This document shows, one piece after another, positions 45,356 to 53,479 of a stretch of DNA of 64,000 bases. The stretch's first letter is position 1. Every line of letters starts with the position of its first letter. The DNA comes from Chryseobacterium oncorhynchi. GTDB lineage: Bacteria > Bacteroidota > Bacteroidia > Flavobacteriales > Weeksellaceae. Location of the stretch: positions 124,001 through 188,000 of the forward strand of contig NZ_PPEI02000001.1 of NCBI RefSeq assembly GCF_002899895.1. The letters are read 5' to 3'. The position numbers were made by a program, and so were the translations under genes. The notes below the pieces were generated by a model that searched no databases, was not told where the DNA came from, and worked only from the letters and a program-made list of their open reading frames with translations.

Positions 45356-45694
45356 ATGAAATCAAAAATTCTTGATGCTGTTGGAATTTCAGCTGCCGTT
45401 TTATGTCTGATTCATTGTATTGTCTTCCCATTATTACTCATCATTCCTTTGGGAATATCGCATAACCCTTATGTTGATTTGGCTTTTCTTGTGATTGGAG
45501 CCTTGGTGGTTTTTAGAATAACAAGGCATATGACTAATTATTGGTTAAAATTTTTGTTTTGGGCATCTATTCTTATGATTTCAATTTCAGTATTAACAGA
45601 TTTACTATTTGAAATCCATCTTCCATTGATATATGTTGGAGCTATTGGTTTAATAGTGGGTCATATCATCAATTTTAAAAATCATAAACATTAA
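45356..45694 (+). CDS. MerC-domain membrane protein
   Basis: 112 residues, four membrane helices. The first helix has the MerC signature CLIHCIVFP (Cys17, His20, Cys21), which binds thiophilic metal in mercury transporters. In Bacteroidota MerC-domain proteins often sit with Zur and CobW genes, where they are thought to serve zinc rather than mercury transport. Six bases before the cobW-type gene and behind two Zur-box candidates, so zinc starvation should induce it (inference). Confidence 0.88.
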   Translation: MKSKILDAVGISAAVLCLIHCIVFPLLLIIPLGISHNPYVDLAFLVIGALVVFRITRHMTNYWLKFLFWASILMISISVLTDLLFEIHLPLIYVGAIGLIVGHIINFKNHKH

Positions 45695-45700
45695 GAATAC

Positions 45701-46900
45701 ATGACGAAAAAACTCCCTGTAACGGTACTCAGTGGTTTTCTTGGAGCCGGAAAGACAACTTTATTGAATCATATTCTGCATAATAAACAAGGCTTAAAAG
45801 TCGCAGTAATTGTTAATGATATGAGTGAAGTCAATATTGATGCACGTCTTGTGGAAAACCAAAATACTCTTTCTAGAACAGAAGAAAAACTGGTAGAAAT
45901 GAGTAACGGATGCATCTGCTGTACGCTAAGAGAAGATCTGATGGTAGAAGTAGAACGTTTAGCTCACGAAAATCGCTTCGACTATCTTCTGATTGAAAGT
46001 ACCGGAATTAGTGAGCCTATTCCTGTAGCCCAAACCTTTACCTATATTGATGAAGAAAGTGGTATCGATCTTTCGCGTTTCAGTTATATTGATACCATGG
46101 TGACTGTTGTAGATGCTTTCAATTTCATGAAAGATTTTGCATCTAATGAACGATTACTGGATCGTGACCTTACCGATATGGAGGGAGATTATCGAACCAT
46201 TGTAAACCTTCTTACTGATCAGATTGAGTTTGCTAATATCATTATTCTGAATAAAACAGATCTCGTAGATCCGGAAACACTTGGATTTTTAACATCAGCC
46301 ATAAAAAAACTGAATCCTGAAGCGACAATTCTTCAGTCAGAATTTAGTAAAGTGGATCCACAGCATATTTTAAATACACAACTTTTCGATTTTGATAAAG
46401 CACAGGCTTCTGCTGGGTGGCAAAAAGAGCTGCAGTCTGATCATCATACCCCGGAAACTGAAGAATATGGAATCAGTTCCTTAGTATTCAGAGATAAAAG
46501 ACCATTTCATCCTATGAGACTTTGGGAATATCTCAATAATTATCCTGAGGGAATACTAAGAGCCAAGGGTTTATTCTGGCTGGCTTCCAGACCTGATGAC
46601 GCCCTCAATTTTTCTCAGGCAGGAGGTTCCTTTCGCTTGGAAAAAGCAGGAGTGTGGTGGGGAAGTATGCCTATGAATCATAGAGTACAATATGCCTCAT
46701 TTGTGGAAAATCAGGAGTTTATAGAAAGTAGATGGGATAAAAACTGGGGTGACAGAATCAATGAGCTTGTCTTTATCGGACAAAACCTGAATAAAGATCA
46801 AATGTTACAGGACCTTAAGAATTGTCTCATCAATGATCAGGAAAAAGAATTATTAGATCAAAAGCGGGATTTTGAAGATCCTTTTCCACAAAACATTTAA
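45701..46900 (+). CDS. CobW/COG0523-family GTPase, probable zinc metallochaperone
   Basis: 399 residues. The G1 loop GFLGAGKTT (12-20), metal motif CxCC as [10 protein letters not shown] (Cys71, Cys73, Cys74), ESTGISEP switch and NKTD (about 186-189) define the COG0523 GTPases, which hand zinc (or cobalt) to client enzymes at low supply. The C-terminal CobW_C domain begins near 265 ([16 protein letters not shown]). Its place behind merC and the Zur boxes makes a zinc role most likely, as for ZigA/ZagA-type proteins. Confidence 0.94.
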   Translation: MTKKLPVTVLSGFLGAGKTTLLNHILHNKQGLKVAVIVNDMSEVNIDARLVENQNTLSRTEEKLVEMSNGCICCTLREDLMVEVERLAHENRFDYLLIESTGISEPIPVAQTFTYIDEESGIDLSRFSYIDTMVTVVDAFNFMKDFASNERLLDRDLTDMEGDYRTIVNLLTDQIEFANIIILNKTDLVDPETLGFLTSAIKKLNPEATILQSEFSKVDPQHILNTQLFDFDKAQASAGWQKELQSDHHTPETEEYGISSLVFRDKRPFHPMRLWEYLNNYPEGILRAKGLFWLASRPDDALNFSQAGGSFRLEKAGVWWGSMPMNHRVQYASFVENQEFIESRWDKNWGDRINELVFIGQNLNKDQMLQDLKNCLINDQEKELLDQKRDFEDPFPQNI

Positions 46901-46918
46901 AATTAACCATTTATTAAT

Positions 46919-46958
46919 GCAACTAGGTTACGATAGATTAATATATGCAATAACTTAG
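46919..46958 (+). promoter_or_regulatory. Zur-box candidate and promoter before the alkaline phosphatase
   Basis: GCAAC-TAG-GTTAC (46919-46931) followed by TAACTTAG (46951-46958), one mismatch to TAnnTTTG. The distance from the box's TTA/TTG position to the -7 element is 20 bp, the same geometry as at merC (21) and the 58-kb receptor (20). Confidence 0.6.
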
Positions 46959-46976
46959 TACATTATTTTTACAGCT

Positions 46977-48371
46977 ATGGACAGAAGAAAATTTCTAAAA
47001 GGTTCGGTATTGCTTTCAGGGTTGTTGTCTCTCTCGCCCTCAGAACTTTGGGCTTCCAAAAGAAATGCAGACCAGCCTAAAATTGGAAAAGCAAAAAACA
47101 TCATATTTATGGTCAGTGACGGAATGAGTCTTGGAACTCTTTCAATGGCTGATCTTTATTCAAGGAATATTTTAGGAAAAGGAAGCCATTGGCTCAACCT
47201 GTATCACGAGAAAAAAGTTTCGCGTGCCTTAATGGACACTGCTTCAGCCAGCTCAATTGTTACGGACTCTGCAGCGGCAAGTTCTGCTTTCGGAGGAGGA
47301 ATAAGAGTGAAAAATGGGGTATTGAATATGGGAGCCAATGGAGAAAAGCATATTCCTATATGGCAAAAATTCAAAAAGGTAGGAAAGAAAGTAGGTTGTG
47401 TGACAACGGTTACTGCTACCCATGCCACTCCTGCAGGATTTTGTGTTAACTCCGCGAAAAGAAATGCAGAACCTCAAATTGCTGAAATGTATGCAGATTT
47501 GGGAATAGATGTTCTAATGGGAGGTGGAGATGAATTCTTCAGCTCTGATAAAAGAGAAGATAAGAAAGACCTTTATTCCGTATACAGAGAAAAGAAATAT
47601 CAAATTTTTAAAAACCGTACTGACCTTAAATCCATTAAAAAAGGAGAAAAAGTGCTAGGAATTTTCAGTACGGGAGCATTGCCTTATACCATCGATAAAA
47701 ATCATCTTTCTGAATTTAAAGATACGCCGACTTTAGCAGAAATGGCGAGTGTGGCTATTGATCAGATGAAAGAACATCCGGAAGGCTTCGTTCTCCAGAT
47801 AGAGGGAGGAAAAGTGGACTGGGCAGCTCACGCTAATGATGTGTCAGCACTCATTCACGACCAGCTTGCTTTTGATGAAGCCGTAAAAGCCGTAATGGAT
47901 TTCGCAGAAAAGGATGGAAATACCTTGGTCATCATTACTACAGATCACGGAAATGCCAACCCCGGAACTATTTACGGTTCAGATGCGACCGCCAATTTCA
48001 ACAGTATTTCAGCTTATCAGTATAGTAATGAATATATTCTGAATAAAATTCACAAGGACTTTTCCATTAAAGATATCAAAGAATGGATATATGAGGGTAA
48101 CAAACTTACTTTGAATGACGATGAAGCCAAGCACTTATTGAGCTTTTACAACGGACTTGAAAAGGAAGAGGGACTTTATAATTATAAGAAATTACCATTT
48201 AAACTTTATTCAGAAATTCAGAAAAGCAGAAACTCGGTAGGGTGGATCAGTATGGATCATTCGGGAGACTATGTAGAAGTAGCAGCCTATGGTCCCGGAA
48301 GTGAGCTTTTGCTGCCATTTATTAAAAATACAGATCTACATTATTTAATGCTGAAAGCATCTTCCATATAA
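46977..48371 (+). CDS. Tat-exported alkaline phosphatase (PhoA superfamily)
   Basis: 464-residue zinc/magnesium phosphomonoesterase. The N-terminus MDRRKFLKGS is a twin-arginine signal, so it is exported folded. Metal and catalytic residues: Asp48 in MVSDGMS, Ser98 in VTDSAAASSAF (nucleophile), THATPAGF, the QIEGGKVDWAAHAND ligand cluster near 272 and TTDHGN near 320; a final His in DHSGDYVEVAAYGPG. A Zur-type box lies upstream, so its expression seems tied to zinc status rather than to phosphate; no Pho box was recognised. Confidence 0.94.
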   Translation: MDRRKFLKGSVLLSGLLSLSPSELWASKRNADQPKIGKAKNIIFMVSDGMSLGTLSMADLYSRNILGKGSHWLNLYHEKKVSRALMDTASASSIVTDSAAASSAFGGGIRVKNGVLNMGANGEKHIPIWQKFKKVGKKVGCVTTVTATHATPAGFCVNSAKRNAEPQIAEMYADLGIDVLMGGGDEFFSSDKREDKKDLYSVYREKKYQIFKNRTDLKSIKKGEKVLGIFSTGALPYTIDKNHLSEFKDTPTLAEMASVAIDQMKEHPEGFVLQIEGGKVDWAAHANDVSALIHDQLAFDEAVKAVMDFAEKDGNTLVIITTDHGNANPGTIYGSDATANFNSISAYQYSNEYILNKIHKDFSIKDIKEWIYEGNKLTLNDDEAKHLLSFYNGLEKEEGLYNYKKLPFKLYSEIQKSRNSVGWISMDHSGDYVEVAAYGPGSELLLPFIKNTDLHYLMLKASSI

Positions 48372-48420
48372 ACAGAAGACATTTTTAAACACATATTTTA
48401 CATTTTTAACAAGTTTTTAA

Positions 48421-48455
48421 AAACAGGCTATTCAAAATATTGAATAGCCTGTTTA
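48421..48455 (+). terminator. Terminator after the alkaline phosphatase
   Basis: Perfect stem AACAGGCTATTCAA / TTGAATAGCCTGTT around AATA, then T-run. Confidence 0.92.
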
Positions 48456-48489
48456 TTTTATCAGGACAAATACCTGTTAATCATATAAT

Positions 48490-49278
48490 TTATGAAGATT
48501 TTTTGCGACGCCCGGAAACTTTTTTATCAAGATCTTTAATATCTTGTCTCAATTCACGGAACATTTCCTTAAAGTTATAGCTTTCGTAATCTCCAGGTTC
48601 AAAATCCTCAGGGAAAATTCCCGAAGCATACTGCCAGATTTCCACAACATCCTCAAACGGGATATCATAGGGTTCGTAGAAAGAGTTATCTGCACTTACA
48701 GAAATAGAATTCCCTTTCTTTTCTTTGAAACGCTTGTAAGTAATCCCATCATTTAAGGTGATAAAAACATAAGTTTTCCCAGGTTTCAGTTCATCAATTC
48801 CCTCTACATATTTTCCTACAATATAGGAACCATTTCTAAATGGCGGCATAGAATCTCCGTCTGCCGGAAAAGCTCTGTATTTCCCATTCGTTAAAAAAGG
48901 AAGAGCAATCCTTTGAAGACTTTCTATATATTCTACGTCACTATACCCTTCCAGATATCCCATAGATGCTTTCTGCGGAATAATTTCTATAGTATCATTA
49001 CCAAGGTCATCAACGGCTACAGGAAGAACAATCCTGTTATCGGGAAGCTTCAGCATTTCGTCCATTGGATATTTCTGAATGTCTACAGACAACATAAGGT
49101 CAATGCTGACATGAAAATATTTTGATATTTTGATCAAAAGTTCAATAGGAGGTTCTGAAATTCCGTTTTCATATTTGGAATACCTCACTCGGGAGATCAA
49201 TAGTTCGTCGGCAACATTTTGTTGGGAGAGCTTTCTCTTGGCTCTTAAAAAGCGTATATTATTTGAAAAAATTGACAT
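48490..49278 (-). CDS. XRE-family regulator with S24 (LexA/CI-like) peptidase domain
   Basis: 262 residues. N-terminal helix-turn-helix (about 4-62: IRFLRAKRKLSQQNVADELL, SRVRYSKYENG) followed by a linker and an S24 domain: nucleophile Ser in FPADGDSMPPFRNGSY and general-base Lys in GITYKRFKEKKG. Such proteins are repressors relieved by RecA-stimulated self-cleavage. A basic tail RRKKSS ends it. The start MSIFSNNIRFL at 49278 is preferred; a longer frame adds 33 residues that do not look like protein. Direct repeats CTGATTTTCGGA lie upstream. No phage genes surround it. Confidence 0.92.
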   Translation of the reverse strand: MSIFSNNIRFLRAKRKLSQQNVADELLISRVRYSKYENGISEPPIELLIKISKYFHVSIDLMLSVDIQKYPMDEMLKLPDNRIVLPVAVDDLGNDTIEIIPQKASMGYLEGYSDVEYIESLQRIALPFLTNGKYRAFPADGDSMPPFRNGSYIVGKYVEGIDELKPGKTYVFITLNDGITYKRFKEKKGNSISVSADNSFYEPYDIPFEDVVEIWQYASGIFPEDFEPGDYESYNFKEMFRELRQDIKDLDKKVSGRRKKSS

Positions 49279-49407
49279 TGATAGAAATATGTAAGCAAAA
49301 ATACAAATTTTGACTCCGTTATCAATGCCCAGAATCGGTTTTACCATAAAAAGTGAGGAAATTCGCCTTTTCTCCAATAAAGTTGGCTAAAAATAGCAGC
49401 TGAAAAG

Positions 49408-49514
49408 CTGATTTTCGGAATCTAAACTCCTGATTTTCGGACCAAAACAACTCTTTTTACATAGCGGGGATATTAATCATAATAAAACATCATTTGAGTT
49501 AAAAAAATTAACTC
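49408..49514. promoter_or_regulatory. Operator-like repeats upstream of the XRE/S24 gene
   Basis: The direct repeat CTGATTTTCGGA occurs at 49408-49419 and 49430-49441, 22 bp apart (two helical turns). A 19-bp palindrome GAGTTAA-AAAAA-TTAACTC lies at 49496-49514. The rest of the 436-bp gap (49279-49714) is extremely AT-rich and holds no gene. Either element could bind the S24 regulator; this is unproven. Confidence 0.45.
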
Positions 49515-49677
49515 TAAAATTCCCAAGTTGAAATATGTTTTTTAACATTTAGAAAATCAAACAGATATAATAAAAAACGGAATATTCATAAAATAACAAT
49601 TATATTAACGAAATATTAAATTATAAAATTATTTAATTATTTTATTCAAAAAAATATCTACATATGTTTATTTGTCA

Positions 49678-49685
49678 TATATTTG
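49678..49685 (+). promoter_or_regulatory. -7 element TATATTTG before the bacteriocin-like gene
   Basis: Exact TAnnTTTG match 29 bp before the ATG at 49715. A -33 TTG at the proper distance is not visible. Confidence 0.5.
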
Positions 49686-49714
49686 TGATGTATTAATCAT
49701 ATAAAATTTTAATC

Positions 49715-49999
49715 ATGAAAAATTTCAAAAAACTAGACAGAAACGAACTAAAAACTATTTCAGGAAACGGATTACTTGATCCAATCGGAGGACTAATCGG
49801 TGGTATCGGAGGTGTAATTGGTGGCGTTGTTGGCGGCCTAGGTGGTGTAGTAGGAGGTGTTGTTGGTGGCGTAGGCGGTGTAGTTGGTGGCGTTATTGGT
49901 GGTGTAGGTACCGTTGTAGGTAATGCATTATGCCAAACTCAATGCGTTGTTAACGGTGTAATTCACATCAAGTTACTTGAATGTGGATCTACTTGCTAA
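49715..49999 (+). CDS. Bacteriocin-like peptide precursor with ISG-type leader, glycine-zipper repeats and two CxxxC pairs
   Basis: 94 residues in three parts. The leader MKNFKKLDRNELKTISGNG has the ELKxISG ending of Bacteroidota bacteriocin-like leaders, which resemble double-glycine leaders cut by peptidase-containing ABC exporters. Residues 25-72 are Gly/Val/Ile only, with three consecutive 11-residue units GGVxGGVxGGx (32-64) and partial units on each side: a glycine-zipper membrane helix pattern. The C-terminus has Cys73, Cys77, Cys90 and Cys94 as two C-x3-C pairs, likely disulfides. No transporter, maturase or immunity gene is adjacent. A bacteriocin or a pore-forming/structural peptide are both possible. 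Its own promoter and terminator bracket it. Confidence 0.85.
   Translation: MKNFKKLDRNELKTISGNGLLDPIGGLIGGIGGVIGGVVGGLGGVVGGVVGGVGGVVGGVIGGVGTVVGNALCQTQCVVNGVIHIKLLECGSTC
49808..49906 (+). repeat. Three 33-bp tandem repeats inside the bacteriocin-like gene
   Basis: Each 33-bp unit encodes one GGVxGGVxGGx block. Codon choice differs between units (ggt/gga/ggc alternate), so the protein pattern is conserved more strictly than the DNA, suggesting selection on the peptide rather than recent slippage. Confidence 0.85.
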
Positions 50000-50030
50000 G
50001 AAAAAAATCGAACAAGCACTTAAAAAGTAT

Positions 50031-50057
50031 ACCGCTCTTTTCAGAGCGGTTTTTTTA
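50031..50057 (+). terminator. Terminator after the bacteriocin-like gene
   Basis: Perfect stem ACCGCTCT / AGAGCGGT around TTTC, then seven T. Confidence 0.93.
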
Positions 50058-50066
50058 TGGAAATAT

Positions 50067-50528
50067 TTAAATTGTCAGGCCATGGTTATTTTTAACTTCA
50101 GCCATTACAAACGTACTGTGTGTACTTCCTATAGAATCCACAGAACCAAGCTTATTAAATACAAAATCCTGATAATGCTTCATATCCCGAACCTGCACTT
50201 TCAATAGAAAATCAAAGTCACCGGAGATATTATAGCATTCTGCCACTTCTTCAATTTCAAGAATTTCTTTTACAAAATCATACCCAACAGACCGGTCATG
50301 AATTTTTAATTTAATCTGGCAAAAAACCGTAAATCCACGATTGAGTTTCTCAGCATCTAAAACAGCAGCATACCTTTTAATATACCCTTCCTGTTCAAGT
50401 CTCTTCACTCTTTCAAAAACAGGAGAAGGAGAAAGGTTTACTTCCTTAGCCAGTTCTTTAACGGTCAATTTTGAATTGTTCTGAAGCAGTCTCAGTAAAT
50501 TCAGGTCCTTATCATCAAGTTGTTCCAC
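50067..50528 (-). CDS. Lrp/AsnC-family transcriptional regulator
   Basis: 153 residues: N-terminal HTH (about 5-62: LNLLRLLQNNSKLTVKELAKE, SPSPVFERVKRLEQEG) and C-terminal RAM ligand-binding domain (about 70-150: YDFVKEILEIEEVAECYNISGDFDFLLKV). Members sense amino acids and act locally or globally. It is divergent from the cobalamin riboswitch-metE unit; three copies of a GAAT-n-ATTC motif lie between, one at its own start, one at its promoter and one at the metE promoter, so methionine or another amino acid is a plausible ligand. TAATTTTG, read on the minus strand at 50561-50568, is its likely -7 element. Confidence 0.94.
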   Translation of the reverse strand: MEQLDDKDLNLLRLLQNNSKLTVKELAKEVNLSPSPVFERVKRLEQEGYIKRYAAVLDAEKLNRGFTVFCQIKLKIHDRSVGYDFVKEILEIEEVAECYNISGDFDFLLKVQVRDMKHYQDFVFNKLGSVDSIGSTHSTFVMAEVKNNHGLTI

Positions 50529-50530
50529 AG

Positions 50531-50659
50531 AATATTATTCTTTTAATATTAAAATCAATCAAAATTACAGAATTATATTCTTTTAAATATAATTTATAAA
50601 GTTTTATTTGCTTAATAAACATCAATCAATTGAATATATATTCTGTATCACTAATTTTA
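50531..50659. promoter_or_regulatory. Three GAAT-N3/4-ATTC boxes shared by the Lrp gene and the metE promoter
   Basis: GAATATTATTC (50531-50541), GAATTATATTC (50571-50581) and the perfect palindrome GAATATATATTC (50632-50643). The first two are 40 bp apart and embedded in a longer repeat (CAGAAT...ATTCTTTTAA). The third overlaps TTG (50630-50632) of a TTG-N19-TAATTTTA promoter (50652-50659) reading toward the riboswitch. Likely Lrp-family binding sites. Confidence 0.55.
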
Positions 50660-50734
50660 CACAAAATTAAAATCTTTTACCATTACTCATTAAAGATTGG
50701 TAAAAGCAGTTCTTTATATACTTCATCAAACAGG

Positions 50735-50896
50735 AAAGGTTTTACGTAAGGTAGATTAATAGGGAATCGTGTGGAAATCACGAACTGTCGCGCAACTGTA
50801 AGTAACACACCAAAGGTTTCTGTCCTTGATATCCACTGCAAAAAGCGGGAAGGATGACGGAAACTGTTACAAGTCAGGAGACCTGCCTTTACTGAA
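50735..50896 (+). ncRNA. Cobalamin riboswitch
   Basis: The conserved cobalamin-riboswitch blocks occur in order: AATAGGGAATCGTGTG-type segment at 50758-50773, CGCGCAACTGTAAGTA (50789-50804), CCACTGCAAAAAGCGGGAAGG (50832-50852, in parts) and the B12-box-type closing stretch AAGTCAGGAGACCTGCC at 50871-50887. It precedes metE, the B12-independent methionine synthase, which is shut down when cobalamin is present. No classic intrinsic terminator is seen after it, so the switch may act on translation. Confidence 0.92.
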
Positions 50897-50970
50897 TTGA
50901 CAATGCTTTCGCGGACTGAAGCTTTTGAGTCATACAGATGATATAGAGTAGTGCATTTTTCTAAGGATCA

Positions 50971-51063
50971 ATGGCACAGGTTACCTATATCGTTTATGCC
51001 TGGATCTTCTTATCCGTAAAAGTATTACGAAGCATTCAAAGAGCTTTTAACAAAAAAGTTTAA
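50971..51063 (+). CDS. 30-residue small ORF between riboswitch and metE, membrane-helix-like
   Basis: ATG at 50971 follows AAGGA by a normal spacing (rare in this window) and opens 30 codons: MAQVTYIVYAWIFLSVKVLR, then a basic tail ending NKKV. The first 20 residues form one hydrophobic helix; the tail is basic, the pattern of a small inner-membrane protein. It ends 14 bp before metE. It could be a leader whose translation controls metE, a small membrane protein, or chance. I know no family. Confidence 0.45.
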   Translation: MAQVTYIVYAWIFLSVKVLRSIQRAFNKKV

Positions 51064-51077
51064 TTAAAAGTTTAAAA

Positions 51078-53381
51078 ATGCAAACACACATTCTGGGCTA
51101 TCCGCGTATTGGTAGCAAAAGAGAACTCAAAAAAGCCTGCGAGCAATATTGGTCAGGCAAAATTGTTTTGGAGGAACTTCTTACTGTAGGAAGAAATATC
51201 TGTAACCAAAACTGGAATATTCAGAAAGAAGCAGGAATAGACTTAATCCCTTGTAATGATTTTTCCTATTACGATCAGGTATTGGATATGAGCCTTATTG
51301 TGGGAGCTATTCCGGCACGTTATCATGAAGTTGCCCTTAAAAGAAACAACTCAGAGCTGGATCTTTACTTTGCAATGGCGAGAGGATATCAAAAAGACGG
51401 GCTGGACATCACCGCTATGGAAATGACAAAATGGTTTGATACCAATTATCATTATATTGTTCCTGAATTCTATAAAAATCAACAATTTAAGCTTACCTCA
51501 AGTAAAATATTCAATGAATTTGCAGGTGCTAAACAGGCGGGAATCAATGCTAAACCTGTGATTATCGGATTAGTTTCTTATTTACTTTTAGGAAAAGAAA
51601 AGGAAGAAGGATTTGATAAACTGGATCTTGCCCAAAATATCCTACCTGTCTACGTCGAGATTTTATCAAAACTTCAGGAACAGGGCGCAGAATGGATTCA
51701 GTTTGATGAGCCGTTCCTTTCTCTGGATATTACAGAAAAAGCTAAGGAAACTTATATTACTGTTTACTCAGAACTTAGAAAGCAATTTCCAACATTAAAA
51801 TTCATTGTTGCGACCTATTTTGATGGGTTAAAAGACAATTTGTCTCTTGCTGCTTCCCTGCCTGTAAATGTTTTACATATTGATTTGGTAAGAAACCCTG
51901 AGCAATTAGAAGAGGTAATCAATTCAATTCCGGAAAACCTGAGCCTATCACTGGGACTTGTAGATGGAAGAAATATCTGGAAAAATGATTTTGAAAAATC
52001 TTTGGCTTTTATCAATAAAGCCGTTGAGAAATTAGGTTCAGAAAGAGTTCTTATCGCTCCATCATGTTCATTGCTTCATTCTCCATGTGATTTAGACTTT
52101 GAAACCAATCTGAACCCTGAAATTAAAAACTGGCTGGCCTTTGCCAAACAAAAGGTAAAAGAAGTTGTTAACCTTAAAGAATTAGCTTCCGGAACAGAAA
52201 ATCAGGATATAATTAATGATTTTGAGGAAAATAAAAAAGCCGTTTCAAGCAGAAAAACCTCTTCTCTAATCCATAATAATATCGTAAAGCAAAGAGCAGA
52301 AGCTGTAACGGAAGAAGATTCACAACGAAAGAATTCATTTCAAATTCGTAGAGAAGAACAGCAAAAAGCATTACAATTGCCATTATTTCCTACCACGACC
52401 ATTGGATCATTCCCACAAACTGCCGAAGTAAGAAGCTGGAGAGCCAAGTTCAAGAAAGGAGAATTAACCGCAGCGCAGTATGATACCTTATTGAAAGAAG
52501 AAACCCAGAGAACCATTCGCTGGCAGGAAGAAATTGGAATAGATGTTCTGGTTCATGGGGAATTTGAACGTAATGATATGGTAGAATACTTCGGTGAGCA
52601 ACTTGAGGGATTTGTATTTACCAAAAATGGTTGGGTACAAAGTTATGGAAGCCGATGTGTGAAACCTCCGGTCATTTTCGGGGATGTCTCCCGTCCTGCA
52701 CCAATGACGGTTTACTGGTCTCAATATGCTCAGTCACAAACCAATCAGTGGGTAAAAGGGATGTTAACAGGTCCTGTTACCATTCTGCAATGGTCCTTTG
52801 TACGTGATGACCAGCCTCGTTCTGAAACATGTAAACAAATTGCGTTAGCCATTCGTGATGAAGTAGTAGACCTTGAAAAAGCAGGAATCAGAATCATTCA
52901 AATTGATGAGCCTGCTATACGAGAGGGTCTTCCCTTAAGAAAAGCAGAATGGCAAAATTACCTAAAATGGGCTGTAGAAGCTTTTAGGATATCAGCAAGT
53001 GGAGTAGACGACGCTACCCAGATTCATACCCATATGTGCTATTCGGAATTTAATGATATTATTAAAAATATCGCTGATATGGATGCAGACGTCATTACCA
53101 TAGAATGTTCCCGTTCACAAATGGAACTTTTAAATGCTTTTGCAGATTTTAAATATCCTAATGAAATTGGTCCGGGTGTCTATGATATTCATTCGCCGAG
53201 AGTTCCATCAAAAGAAGAAATGATAGAACTTCTGAAAAAAGCTCAGGATGTAATTCCTGCTCATCAACTTTGGGTAAACCCTGACTGTGGATTGAAAACC
53301 AGACATTGGGAAGAAACTGAAAAGGCTTTAATTGCTATGGTTGCCGCTGCAAAGGAGGCTGCTGTTGAATATTCAATTTAA
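51078..53381 (+). CDS. metE: Cobalamin-independent methionine synthase
   Basis: 5-methyltetrahydropteroyltriglutamate-homocysteine methyltransferase, 767 residues. The N-terminal half (about 1-330) starts with the typical LGYPRIGSKRELKKACE. The catalytic half begins with TTTIGSFPQT near 437 and holds the zinc ligands His652 and Cys654 (HTHMCYSEF), and Cys737 in NPDCGLKTR, with a Glu between. Under control of the cobalamin riboswitch at 50735-50896, so it is made when B12 is short. A B12-dependent MetH elsewhere in the genome is implied by that logic. Confidence 0.97.
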   Translation: MQTHILGYPRIGSKRELKKACEQYWSGKIVLEELLTVGRNICNQNWNIQKEAGIDLIPCNDFSYYDQVLDMSLIVGAIPARYHEVALKRNNSELDLYFAMARGYQKDGLDITAMEMTKWFDTNYHYIVPEFYKNQQFKLTSSKIFNEFAGAKQAGINAKPVIIGLVSYLLLGKEKEEGFDKLDLAQNILPVYVEILSKLQEQGAEWIQFDEPFLSLDITEKAKETYITVYSELRKQFPTLKFIVATYFDGLKDNLSLAASLPVNVLHIDLVRNPEQLEEVINSIPENLSLSLGLVDGRNIWKNDFEKSLAFINKAVEKLGSERVLIAPSCSLLHSPCDLDFETNLNPEIKNWLAFAKQKVKEVVNLKELASGTENQDIINDFEENKKAVSSRKTSSLIHNNIVKQRAEAVTEEDSQRKNSFQIRREEQQKALQLPLFPTTTIGSFPQTAEVRSWRAKFKKGELTAAQYDTLLKEETQRTIRWQEEIGIDVLVHGEFERNDMVEYFGEQLEGFVFTKNGWVQSYGSRCVKPPVIFGDVSRPAPMTVYWSQYAQSQTNQWVKGMLTGPVTILQWSFVRDDQPRSETCKQIALAIRDEVVDLEKAGIRIIQIDEPAIREGLPLRKAEWQNYLKWAVEAFRISASGVDDATQIHTHMCYSEFNDIIKNIADMDADVITIECSRSQMELLNAFADFKYPNEIGPGVYDIHSPRVPSKEEMIELLKKAQDVIPAHQLWVNPDCGLKTRHWEETEKALIAMVAAAKEAAVEYSI

Positions 53382-53409
53382 AAGTAAATTTCTCAATTTT
53401 ATACAAATC

Positions 53410-53437
53410 AAAAAGCATCCAATCCGGATGCTTTTTG
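53410..53437 (+). terminator. Terminator after metE
   Basis: Perfect stem AAAAAGCATCC / GGATGCTTTTT around AATCC. Confidence 0.93.
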
Positions 53438-53479
53438 ACTTTATTACTTTTAAATATTATAATTTTATATATAACAGAT

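Noticed and set aside
50912-50940. 12-codon frame just after the cobalamin riboswitch
   Set aside because: Too short and overlaps a likely structured expression platform; no ribosome site seen.
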